This document shows positions 37,410-45,679 of a DNA stretch of 64,000 bases, piece after piece. Every line of letters starts with the position of its first letter. Within the stretch, counting starts at the first letter, position 1. The DNA is from Bradyrhizobium jicamae. GTDB lineage: Bacteria; Pseudomonadota; Alphaproteobacteria; Rhizobiales; Xanthobacteraceae. A program made the translations under genes and the position numbers. Under the pieces are notes generated by a model. It worked only from the letters and a program-made list of their open reading frames with translations. It was not told the origin of the DNA and ran no database searches. Location of the stretch: contig NZ_JAFCJX010000005.1 of NCBI RefSeq assembly GCF_018130695.1, positions 124,001-188,000 on the forward strand, given 5' to 3'.

Positions 37410-38071
37410 CCGAACGCCCTTCCAGCGACGCCGAGCACAAGCAACGCCGGCGCCCGCGTCGCTCCGCAGACCAGAACCGCGCAGAGATCCTTCGCGCCGC
37501 AACGACGGAATTCGCAATGCATGGCTTTGCCGGCGGCCGGATCACGCGCATCGTCAAGAAGGCAGGAACCAATCCGCGGATGATCTACGAACTGTTCGGC
37601 AGCAAGTCCAATCTGTACGTCGCAACGCTGGAGAACGCCCTGAGTGCCCTGCGCACCGAGGAACTGACGCTCGAGGTGATGCATCTCGATCCGCTGGAGG
37701 GCCTGCTGAAATTGTTCGACTTCATGAACGGCCACTTCGAGCGCAACGGCCACCTGGTGAGCCTGCTTCGCACCGAAAACCTCATGAAGGCGCGCTTCAT
37801 GAAGAAGTCTGCACGCATCCACGAGATGTCTTCACCCGTGCTGTCGATGACAGAGCGCCTGCTCAAGCGCGGTGTAGCCGAAGGAAAGCTCACCGCCGAT
37901 GTCGATCCCCTGCGCCTCTACGTCATGATTGCTGCGCTCAGCCAGTTTCATCTGGCGAACGTCCATACGTTGTCGGCCATGTTCGAGCGTAACCTTGCCG
38001 AGGCGAAGTGGCGTGCGGCCCGACGGGAAGATGCACGCAAGATGCTTGCAGCCTATTTGCAGCGGAAGTAG
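37406..38071 (+). CDS. TetR-family transcriptional regulator
   Basis: 221 residues. The N-terminal HTH is in a typical TetR block (NRAEILRAATTEFAMHGFAG, then ITRIVKKAGTNPRMIYELFG and SKSNLYV). The C-terminal ligand domain resembles RutR-like regulators. The start overlaps the amidase stop by four bases. It most likely controls its own operon and perhaps the divergent importer, through sites such as the tandem repeat at 35309. The N terminus is basic (KQRRRPRRSADQ). Confidence 0.92.
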   Translation: MTERPSSDAEHKQRRRPRRSADQNRAEILRAATTEFAMHGFAGGRITRIVKKAGTNPRMIYELFGSKSNLYVATLENALSALRTEELTLEVMHLDPLEGLLKLFDFMNGHFERNGHLVSLLRTENLMKARFMKKSARIHEMSSPVLSMTERLLKRGVAEGKLTADVDPLRLYVMIAALSQFHLANVHTLSAMFERNLAEAKWRAARREDARKMLAAYLQRK

Positions 38072-38157
38072 GCAGGAGAACATCTGGCTAGAACTATAGT
38101 CGCACCCGTTTCGCACCAGAAAAAGACCTGATTGCGACGGGCACCGCATTCCGTGCC

Positions 38158-38898
38158 TCAAGTGGCCGCCTCGGCGCCGCCGAGATACGCGTCGCGGATT
38201 CGGGGGTCGTCGCGGAGTTCGCGCGCCGGGCCGGACAGGACGATCCTGCCGGTTTGCAGCACATAGGCTTCATGCGCGATGTCCAGGGCGAGGCTGGCAT
38301 TCTGCTCGACCATGAAGACCGAGACGCCCTCTCGGTTGATCGTGCGGATCAATTCCAGCACGCGATCGACGTAAAGCGGCGACAGGCCCATGGTCGGTTC
38401 GTCCATGACGATCATGCGCGGCCGGCTCATCAGCGCGCGCGCCATTGCGGCCATCTGCTGCTCGCCGCCGGACAAGGAGCCCGCGCGCTGCGACAGGCGC
38501 TGCCCGAGCTTCGGGAACAGCGTCAGCATCTTGTCGAGATCCTGCGCCACCGCGTCGCGGTCGTTGCGCACGAAGGCGCCCATCAGGATGTTCTCGCGCA
38601 CACTCATGTCCGCAAACAGCCGCCGCGCCTCCGGCACCGAGGCGATGCCGCGACGGACGATCTGCGGCGTGGTCAGCCCGATCAGCGAGGCACCGTCGAA
38701 CGACACCTCACCCGAACGCGGTTTGACGAGGCCGAGGATGATCTTCATCGTCGTCGACTTGCCGCTGGCATTGCCGCCGAGCAGACAGACGATGTGGCCG
38801 CGCGCGACCGTGATCGACAGGTCGAAATGCACCTGGGCCTGGCCGTAGAAGGTGTTGACGCCTGTGAGCGCCAACAGCGGTCCGGATGCGCTTGTCAT
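38158..38898 (-). CDS. livF: Liv-type ABC transporter ATPase (LivF-like)
   Basis: 246 residues with Walker A GGNASGKSTT, an unusual variant in which the usual GPNGAGKST reads GGNASGKST, signature SLSGGEQQMAAMARALM and Walker B MIVMDEPTMGLSPL. It overlaps the LivG gene by four bases and closes the operon that starts with the luciferase-like monooxygenase at 45119. It provides one of the two ATPases for the importer. Confidence 0.92.
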   Translation of the reverse strand: MTSASGPLLALTGVNTFYGQAQVHFDLSITVARGHIVCLLGGNASGKSTTMKIILGLVKPRSGEVSFDGASLIGLTTPQIVRRGIASVPEARRLFADMSVRENILMGAFVRNDRDAVAQDLDKMLTLFPKLGQRLSQRAGSLSGGEQQMAAMARALMSRPRMIVMDEPTMGLSPLYVDRVLELIRTINREGVSVFMVEQNASLALDIAHEAYVLQTGRIVLSGPARELRDDPRIRDAYLGGAEAAT

Positions 38899-39743
38899 GC
38901 CGCGCTCTCCTGCTCCGCCGTCCCCGACAGGCCATGACCGAGATAGGCCTCGATCACCTTGGGGTCGTTGCGCACCTCCTCGCCCGGACCTTCCGCGATC
39001 TTCCTGCCCTCGTCCATGACGATGACGCGGTCGGACAGGCGCATCACCATCTCCAGCTTGTGCTCGATCAGGAGGATGGTCAGCCCTTCCGCCTTCAGCT
39101 CGGCGATCAGCGCCTGCATCTCAGCGGTTTCGGTCGGGTTCATGCCGGCCGTCGGTTCGTCGAGCAGCAACAGGCGTGGCATCAGCGCGAGCGCGCGGGC
39201 GATCTCGACCCGGCGGCGGTTGGCGTAGGACAGGCTGTAGGCCGGCTGGTCGATCCGCGGCAGCAACCGCTCGCCGAAGCGGGCGAGGATCACCTTCACC
39301 TCCTCGCGCAGCCGCTCCTCCTCGACCTTGACGCTGGCCGGGCGCAGCAGCGCCAGGCCCAGTTCCAGCAGCGGGCCGATGACGGGCACAGCGGGCTTCA
39401 CCGCCCGCAACCGCGTGTGCGCGCCGACCAGCACGTTGTCCATGACGCTGAGATTGCCGAACACGCGACCAAGTTGGAAGGTGCGCGCAATTCCCGCTGC
39501 AGCCAGGCGTTCCGGTGACAGGCCGGTGATGTCTCCACCTTCGAAGCCGACATGGCCGGCATCAGGCCGGTCAAGCCCGGTCACGAGGTTGAACAGCGTC
39601 GTCTTGCCCGCACCGTTCGGGCCGATGATGCTGACGAGCTCACCCCTGGCGAGGTCGAGATCGATGGCATCCACCGCGGTGAGGCCGCCAAAGCGGCGCG
39701 TGAGCCCGCGCAAGGACAGCATGGCGTGAAGCTGCTCCGCCAT
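38895..39743 (-). CDS. livG: Liv-type ABC transporter ATPase (LivG-like)
   Basis: 282 residues, Walker A GPNGAGKTTLFNLVTG, signature SLSYANRRRVEIARAL (a relaxed form of the LSGGQ motif, common in LivG), Walker B LLLLDEPTAGMNPTET and the C-terminal LivG tail. One-base stop/start overlap with the fused permease and four-base overlap with livF, so the three are one translational unit. Confidence 0.93.
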   Translation of the reverse strand: MAEQLHAMLSLRGLTRRFGGLTAVDAIDLDLARGELVSIIGPNGAGKTTLFNLVTGLDRPDAGHVGFEGGDITGLSPERLAAAGIARTFQLGRVFGNLSVMDNVLVGAHTRLRAVKPAVPVIGPLLELGLALLRPASVKVEEERLREEVKVILARFGERLLPRIDQPAYSLSYANRRRVEIARALALMPRLLLLDEPTAGMNPTETAEMQALIAELKAEGLTILLIEHKLEMVMRLSDRVIVMDEGRKIAEGPGEEVRNDPKVIEAYLGHGLSGTAEQESAA

Positions 39744-41566
39744 CAGATCGTCCCCAGCAGGCCCTGCGGCCTGAACCGCACGAGCAGCAGCAGCACGATG
39801 CCGTAGATCAGGATGCGGTACTCGGCCGCGATCCGGAAGACTTCCGGCAGGCCGACCAGCGCGACCGCTCCAACGATCGCGCCGACGACGTTGCCCAGTC
39901 CGCCAAGGATCACGACCGTCAGCGCCAGGATGGATTGCTGCGTGTTGAAGGTCTCGTGGTTGATGTAGGAATAAAGATGCGCGGCAATGCCGCCGCTGAC
40001 GCCCGCCGCGAAGCCGCCGAAGATGAAGGCCAGCGACTTGTAGCGGTTCAGGCTGAGACCATAGGCGCGCGCGGCGATGTCGTCGTCGCGGATGGCGCGA
40101 AAGCTGCGGCCGAGATGCGAGCCGAGCAGCCGCCCCTGCAGCAGTGCCAGCACGACCATCACGACAAAGCTGAACCAGTAGATCGAGGCCGGGCTGATCA
40201 GGTCGTAGCCGAACAGCGACAGCGGCGGGATCCCGGAGATGCCGATCGGCCCGCGGGTGACGCTCTCCCAGTTCAGGATCACCAGTGAGACGATCTCGCC
40301 GATCGCGAGCGTCGCGATCGAGACATAGTGCCCACGCAGGCGGAACGACGGCGAGATCAGCAGCGTGCCGAGCGCGGCACTCATCAGTCCGCCGGCAATG
40401 ATGGCGAGACCGACGGGAACGGACAAGGTCAGCGACAGCAGCGCGGAGGTATAGGCGCCGATCGCGAGCAACGCGGCATGCCCAAGCGACACCTGTCCGA
40501 CCGTGCCGGCAACGAGCGTCAGGCTCAGCGCGAGCATGCCGAGCAGCCAGGCGTTGATCAGGGTCTGCAGCACGTAGAAGGACACCGGGAAGAACGGCAG
40601 GATCGCGAAGACGGCGGCCGTGACCAGCAACGCCCAGCGCGGAATGCGCAACGGACGGCTCGGCGCGATGAAGGTGCCGGTGAGCGGCTCGGGCGGCGCC
40701 TGGCGGGCGCTGGCAAACAGACCGTTCGGCCGCAGCACCAGCACGACGACCAGCAGCAGGAACGCGAACAGATTGCGATAGCTGGTGCCGAACACCGCGA
40801 CGCCGTAGCTCTCGACGAGGCCAAGCAGCAGGCTGCCGACCACGGCGCCCGGCACATTGCCGGCGCCGCCGACCACTTCGGCAACGACGCCCTTGAGCGT
40901 CGCCTGCAGGCTCATCGCGGTGTCGATCTGGTTGTAGTACATGCCGACCAGCAGGCCGGAGACGCCGCCGAGCGCCGCGGCAATGCCGAACACCGCCTGA
41001 TTGACGCGATTGACGTCGACGCCCATCTGCATCGCGGCGTCGCGATCCTGCGACGCAGCCCGCACCGCCCAGCCGAGCTTGCTGTAGCGCAGGAAGGCGA
41101 ACAGCAGCAGCGCGCTGGTGAGGCCGACGCCGGCGATCAACAGATCGAGCGGGCCGATGGTGCCGCCACCGACCTGGAACCGCACATCCGGCAATTGGCT
41201 CGGCAGCGCGCGCGGATTGGGCGAGAAGGTCAGCATCACCAGCTGATCGAGCACGAAGCTGATGCCGATGGTGGCGAGCAGTGGCGCGATGCGCACCGAG
41301 TTCTGCAGTGGACGCAGGCCGAACCGCTCGATGATCAGCCCCACCAGCGCCGCCACCACCGCCACCAGGATGATGGTGAGCGGCAGCGGGGTATGCAGCT
41401 GCACCACCGCGACCCAGCCGATATAGGCGCCGACCAGATAGATCGAGCCCTGCGCGAAGTTGATCAGCCGGCTGACGCCGAAGATCAGCGCGAGCCCGAC
41501 CGCAACAAGGGCGTACACATTACCGACGATCAGCCCGTTGATCGTGTAGTCGAGCCAGGAAGACAC
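39743..41566 (-). CDS. Fused LivH-LivM permease
   Basis: 607 residues, about twice a single Liv permease. Residues up to about 290 are LivH-like ([59 protein letters not shown]). After a loop, residues from about 305 are LivM-like ([60 protein letters not shown]). The fusion keeps both halves complete, so one polypeptide forms the whole channel. Such fusions are known in alphaproteobacteria. Confidence 0.92.
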   Translation of the reverse strand: MSSWLDYTINGLIVGNVYALVAVGLALIFGVSRLINFAQGSIYLVGAYIGWVAVVQLHTPLPLTIILVAVVAALVGLIIERFGLRPLQNSVRIAPLLATIGISFVLDQLVMLTFSPNPRALPSQLPDVRFQVGGGTIGPLDLLIAGVGLTSALLLFAFLRYSKLGWAVRAASQDRDAAMQMGVDVNRVNQAVFGIAAALGGVSGLLVGMYYNQIDTAMSLQATLKGVVAEVVGGAGNVPGAVVGSLLLGLVESYGVAVFGTSYRNLFAFLLLVVVLVLRPNGLFASARQAPPEPLTGTFIAPSRPLRIPRWALLVTAAVFAILPFFPVSFYVLQTLINAWLLGMLALSLTLVAGTVGQVSLGHAALLAIGAYTSALLSLTLSVPVGLAIIAGGLMSAALGTLLISPSFRLRGHYVSIATLAIGEIVSLVILNWESVTRGPIGISGIPPLSLFGYDLISPASIYWFSFVVMVVLALLQGRLLGSHLGRSFRAIRDDDIAARAYGLSLNRYKSLAFIFGGFAAGVSGGIAAHLYSYINHETFNTQQSILALTVVILGGLGNVVGAIVGAVALVGLPEVFRIAAEYRILIYGIVLLLLVRFRPQGLLGTI

Positions 41567-41607
41567 GCGATGGTCCTACTCAGAGAAAGAGCGCTTCAGC
41601 CGTCATG

Positions 41608-42765
41608 TCAGGTCGGCTTGCCGTCCCAAAGCGCGAACTGGCCCTTGCGCACGACGAGTTCGGCGTTCATGGCGCCCTTGACGCGGCGGGTCTCGACGTC
41701 GAACGTCGCGGTCCCGAAGATGACGCTCGAGACATCCTTCACCTTGGCGAAGGCGTCGCGGATGGCGCGCCGGTCGGTGCCACCGATCCTGAGGACGGCG
41801 GCCGCCATGTTCATCGCGTCATAGGAATAGGCGTTGAAGGCATCGGGCTCCAGCCCGTTGTATTTCTTCTTGAAGCCCGCGATGAATTTCTGCACCTCGG
41901 GGCGCGGGTCTTCCGGGAAGTAGCGCGTGCCGACATGGACGTCCTCGACCGCCTCGCCGCCGAGCTCGAGGAATTTCGGCGAGTAGACCGAGCTCGCGGC
42001 GCAGATCACCTGCTTCAGCCCGACCTGACGCGCCTGGCGCGCGATCAGCGCGCCGTCCGAGTAATAGGAAATCAGGATCAGCCCGTCCGGATTGGCGTCG
42101 CGGACGCGCACCAGCGTGGAACGGAAATCGCGCTCCTCCGCAATGTAGCCTTCGGTGACGGCGATCTCCGCGCCATGCTCCTTGGCCGCCTTGACGAAAT
42201 AGTCGCGGCTGGTGCGGCCCCAGTCGGTGTTGAGATGAAGCACCGCGAGCTTCTTGAGGCCGAGGCGCTTGACGGCATAGGCCGCCAACAGCGGCTGCTC
42301 GTCGGCCTGGCTCACCGACGTGCTCCACATGAAATCGCCGCCCTTGGTGAAATCGGGATGCGAATTGGTGAAGCCGAACTGCACCAGGCCGCCGCGCTGA
42401 TAGATCGGCGATGCCGCCATCGAGGCCGGGCTGGAGAAATCGCCGAGCTCCATGACAATGCCTGGATTGGAGACGAATTTCTGGGCGATCGCCACCGACT
42501 GGCGCGGGTCGCTCTGGCTGTCCTCGAATTGATAGGCGAGCTTGCGGCCATTGATGCCGCCGGCGGCGAGGATCTCGTCCAGCGCGAGGTCAAAGCCCTG
42601 CTTCCATTGCGTGCCATATTGCGCGTTCGGCCCGGTCAGCGGGCCGCTGACGCCGAGCAGGATCGGCTCGGAGGATTGCGCGAACGCCGCGCGCGAGAAG
42701 CTGGCTCCCGCCATCACGGCGGCGAGAGAGCCCTTGACCAGGGTACGACGATCGATGTTGCTCAT
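41608..42765 (-). CDS. Liv-type solute-binding protein, probable Tat-exported
   Basis: 385 residues. The N terminus MSNIDRRTLVKGSLAAVMAG has a twin-arginine followed by a hydrophobic stretch, suggesting Tat export. The mature protein begins near SEPILLGVSGPLTGPNAQYG, a type-I periplasmic binding fold. The start at 42765 has GGAG seven bases upstream; earlier in-frame ATGs are less well placed. It lies between the oxidative enzymes and the permease genes. Ligand unknown. Confidence 0.9.
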   Translation of the reverse strand: MSNIDRRTLVKGSLAAVMAGASFSRAAFAQSSEPILLGVSGPLTGPNAQYGTQWKQGFDLALDEILAAGGINGRKLAYQFEDSQSDPRQSVAIAQKFVSNPGIVMELGDFSSPASMAASPIYQRGGLVQFGFTNSHPDFTKGGDFMWSTSVSQADEQPLLAAYAVKRLGLKKLAVLHLNTDWGRTSRDYFVKAAKEHGAEIAVTEGYIAEERDFRSTLVRVRDANPDGLILISYYSDGALIARQARQVGLKQVICAASSVYSPKFLELGGEAVEDVHVGTRYFPEDPRPEVQKFIAGFKKKYNGLEPDAFNAYSYDAMNMAAAVLRIGGTDRRAIRDAFAKVKDVSSVIFGTATFDVETRRVKGAMNAELVVRKGQFALWDGKPT

Positions 42766-42822
42766 GTCCGGCTCCATCCAGATGTGGTGATCAATTGGCA
42801 ATTCTTGTGCCAGTGAGGTTGC

Positions 42823-43407
42823 CTATTTCGAGGGCTCGCCGAGCGACAGCATCAGCCGGTTCGCCCAGTTGAAGAACGACGCGCCGTTGATGACGTCGAC
42901 GATCTCGGCGTCGTCGAGACCGGCGCGGCGCAGCTCCTCGATATTGTTAGGACCGAACGCGATTGGCGTCGCCGCCAGCGCCACCGATGCCTTGACCACG
43001 GCGTTCCAGCGCTCGCCGAGATCGGCCTTGATGCCTTCGTCGAGCAGGCGCTGCACATCCTCGCGGCGCCTGGAATAGGTGCTGGCAAATCGCGCATGCA
43101 CGGAGGCGCAGTAAATGCAGCCATTGTAGCGCGAGGTCGCAGCCGCCGCGAGCTCGCGCTCGGCGCGCGGCAGGCCATCGGCGACGTTATAAAAGATGTC
43201 CTTGTCGGTTTTGGTGCGGGCTTCCAGCACTTCGGGATCGCGCACCAGCAGGCGGAAATATTCCGACTTGGCCCGCGCGCGATCGACGAGACCGGCGAAA
43301 TGCCGCTCGGTCAGGTCAGGCTCGGGCAGCGGATCAATCCAGGACACCCAGCCGAGCTCGTCCTGGGTGAACACGACGGGCGGATTGACGGTGTTTGCGG
43401 TGCTCAT
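42823..43407 (-). CDS. Alkylhydroperoxidase (AhpD-like) domain protein with CxxC
   Basis: 194 residues of the carboxymuconolactone decarboxylase fold. The redox pair is in SRYNGCIYCASVHARFAS. The N-terminal part (ELGWVSWIDPLPEPDLTERH) matches the peroxidase-related subfamily typed by Agrobacterium Avi_7169 as I recall. It lies 12 bases after the second CMD protein and in one operon with the luciferase-like monooxygenase. Role unknown; it may remove a peroxide or reactive product of the monooxygenase. Confidence 0.85.
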   Translation of the reverse strand: MSTANTVNPPVVFTQDELGWVSWIDPLPEPDLTERHFAGLVDRARAKSEYFRLLVRDPEVLEARTKTDKDIFYNVADGLPRAERELAAAATSRYNGCIYCASVHARFASTYSRRREDVQRLLDEGIKADLGERWNAVVKASVALAATPIAFGPNNIEELRRAGLDDAEIVDVINGASFFNWANRLMLSLGEPSK

Positions 43408-43419
43408 GATGCAGTCTCC

Positions 43420-44049
43420 TTACGCGCCGGCCGCGGCGTTCGTGGTGCGCCCGAACGAGGCGCCGAGCACCCGGAGGCCAGTGACGACGCGCACCTGGAA
43501 CGACAGGAACGCAACCAGCTGCGAGAACGTGACGATGCCGGTGTCCGACCAGCCGGCGGCCTGCAGCGTCTTCATGTCTGAAGACGCCGCATCACGTGGG
43601 CGGAATACCAGAAGATGCGCATGTTCCAGCGCTGCGGCGAGCTTGGCGCCGAGAACGGATTTGCCCGCCGCACTCACGCGGTAGATCAACCCGGCCGCGT
43701 TCTCGACCGACAACGGGCCAGCCGGAAACGCACCATACGGACCCGACGTCTTGCCGTGCGCGATCTCGGCCTTGATCGCATCCCACAGGGCCGCTCCACC
43801 CGCGCTCGCTGAAAGCTTCTCGCGGTAGAAGGCGGCGACAGGGGACTCACCGTGGAGGCCGACCACGAAGGCCGCGACCGCGGCGCGTTCGGCAAGCGAA
43901 AAATCGCTGGCGTCGATCGGCTCGAACAGAGAGAGATAGCTCTTCTGTGCGTTCTCGCGCGCCTGCAAGCGGCGGGCGCGGATGCCGTCCAGGGCCGAGC
44001 CCGATTCGATCCCGGCCAGCGTGTCGATGATATCCTTCGTACTCATCAT
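43420..44049 (-). CDS. CMD-domain protein without cysteines (Avi_7170-like)
   Basis: 209 residues related to the previous gene by fold, with typical blocks LFEPIDASDFSLAERAAVAA, VAAFYREKLSA and DTGIVTFSQLVAFLSFQVRV. The protein contains no cysteine at all, so it cannot be a CxxC peroxidase. In this gene pair it is probably the structural or non-redox partner. MM start: either the first or the second Met is possible. It lies 32 bases after the monooxygenase gene. Confidence 0.82.
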   Translation of the reverse strand: MMSTKDIIDTLAGIESGSALDGIRARRLQARENAQKSYLSLFEPIDASDFSLAERAAVAAFVVGLHGESPVAAFYREKLSASAGGAALWDAIKAEIAHGKTSGPYGAFPAGPLSVENAAGLIYRVSAAGKSVLGAKLAAALEHAHLLVFRPRDAASSDMKTLQAAGWSDTGIVTFSQLVAFLSFQVRVVTGLRVLGASFGRTTNAAAGA

Positions 44050-44081
44050 TCAGCCTCGTGCAATTCCGTCAGAAGTCGCGA

Positions 44082-45119
44082 CTAGCCCGCCAGCGCGACG
44101 TCAGCCGCCGCCGTTCGGACCCAGCCCAGCGCCGGCGCGACCTTGGCCGCGACGAGCTCGATCGAGCGCAAGATATGAGGATGCGGGGCATCGACCGAAT
44201 GCGCCTGGAAGACGAGATCAGTCACCCGCTCCAGCGTGGCGTCGGTGCGGAGCGAGGCGATGACCTCGTCGGCCGCGCCGACATGGGTGTCGAAGGCCTC
44301 GATCATCTCCTCCAGCGTGTCGCCCGGAGGAAGGTGACCGCCCTTCATAAATTGCGGCAGCGCGCGGCGCAATCCGATGTCTGCGAGGCGCATCGCCTCG
44401 CGATGATCGTCGGCGACGAAGACACTGCGTGAGGCCATGATGCGCGGCTCGCATCCCGACGGCAGCGCTGCGAGATAAGCATCGATGATCGGATTCTGGA
44501 TCTCGGCAAGGGTCGCCTTCGGCGCCTCTTTGGTCCGCGGCTGGGTGCGCGACAACAGGAGGCCATCGCCCGCCTTGCCGGCGCGGGCACCGCCCGCGAC
44601 CGAGAATGTCGCCTGCCAGATGCGCCTGTCCAATTCCGGCCGCTGCGGATAGAGCGTGTCACCCCCGTCGAGCGGCTTGCCGACCAGGGCCCTGCGGACG
44701 ATGTCGAGATTGCGGGCAAAGATCTCGTTGCGCTGGGTGCTGTCGAGGCCGAAGGCGGCAAAGGCCGTCGGATTGCCGCCGGTGCCGACGCCGAGTTCGA
44801 ACCGCCCTTTGCAAAGCAGATCGAGCACGGCGGCGTCCTCCGCCACCCTCACCGCGCTCTCCAATGGGAGCGTGACGATCCCGGTGCCGAGGCGAATGCG
44901 CGAGGTCTGTGCGGCGACGTAGCCGAGAAAGGCGAAGGGCGACGGCAGGCCGCCCTCGCGCTCATGGAAATGGTGCTGCGCGATCCACGCCGAATCGAGG
45001 CCGGCCTTCTCCGCACGGACGATCTGCTCGGCCGCGAAGCGGTAGCGGTCGGCGGGTGGCGCCTCGTCGAGCAGCCGCGTGAAGAACCCCAGCCGTTTCA
45101 GGTTTGCAAGACGTTTCAT
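44082..45119 (-). CDS. FMN-dependent luciferase-like monooxygenase
   Basis: 345 residues of the bacterial luciferase fold. It begins MKRLANLKRLGFFTRLLDEA, with SAWIAQHHFHEREGGLPSPF, IRLGTGIVTLPLESAVRVAE and RFELGVGTGGNPTAFAAFGL, matching the KPN_01858-type subfamily as I recall. The ATG at 45119 has GGAG five bases upstream; the frame is open for 24 more codons but into the metQ remnant region. It would oxidise an organic substrate taken up by the importer in the same operon, perhaps C-S or C-N cleavage, with a separate flavin reductase. Confidence 0.88.
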   Translation of the reverse strand: MKRLANLKRLGFFTRLLDEAPPADRYRFAAEQIVRAEKAGLDSAWIAQHHFHEREGGLPSPFAFLGYVAAQTSRIRLGTGIVTLPLESAVRVAEDAAVLDLLCKGRFELGVGTGGNPTAFAAFGLDSTQRNEIFARNLDIVRRALVGKPLDGGDTLYPQRPELDRRIWQATFSVAGGARAGKAGDGLLLSRTQPRTKEAPKATLAEIQNPIIDAYLAALPSGCEPRIMASRSVFVADDHREAMRLADIGLRRALPQFMKGGHLPPGDTLEEMIEAFDTHVGAADEVIASLRTDATLERVTDLVFQAHSVDAPHPHILRSIELVAAKVAPALGWVRTAAADVALAG

Positions 45120-45241
45120 AGGACTCCGGTCGGGGCGAGAATTGCCTCCGCCCGATGATGTCGGTTGCCGCTGCCAAGGACAAGCGGGCATTGCGCAAGG
45201 CTGCCCGCCGGAATAGCCCCGAGCGCGGCTGGGCAGACTGC

Positions 45242-45412
45242 CTACCAGTTCGGCAGAAGGTCGAGCCGGCCCGTCGCTGCGATCGGCTTCACGGCTTCGA
45301 GTATCCGGGCATGCGGTCCCGGCGTGATTTCGATCTTGATCGTCTCAGCCGAGGCATCAGCCGACCAGGCGGCAAGCAAGGGTGCGAGGAGCAGGACGGG
45401 ACGAGATGACAT
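45242..45412 (-). pseudogene. Truncated MetQ/NlpA-like binding protein (N-terminal remnant)
   Basis: A 56-codon frame MSSRPVLLLAPLLAAWSADA, then ETIKIEITPGPHARILEAVK and a short degenerate end LDLLPNW before a stop. The signal peptide and the first 30 or so mature residues, including the TPGPHA.I.EAVKPIA block, match the start of NlpA-family methionine-binding proteins, which are normally about 260-280 residues. No remainder is found in 45120-45241 in any frame. The rest of 45413-45679 (267 bases) holds nothing I can support. Confidence 0.7.
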
Positions 45413-45679
45413 GTCATTCTCCGAGGAATTGAGGTCGTCGTATCGCCCGCATCGCCGGTGAAATCAATGAAATGGAAATTCAAAATTGCTGCAGCAGCGG
45501 AACATAGATCTTGCCGCGACGATGAAAAGAGATGGAACCGGGTGGGGTGGCTCCGCCAGCCCATCATGATCGGCGATTGCAGATTTTCCTGCTTGGATCA
45601 CACGGCTGAGCGGCGGCCTTGTCGCAATGAGAGCCCGGCGCGGCCACGGCACCAGTAACGCCTCAACGGCTGACGCAGC

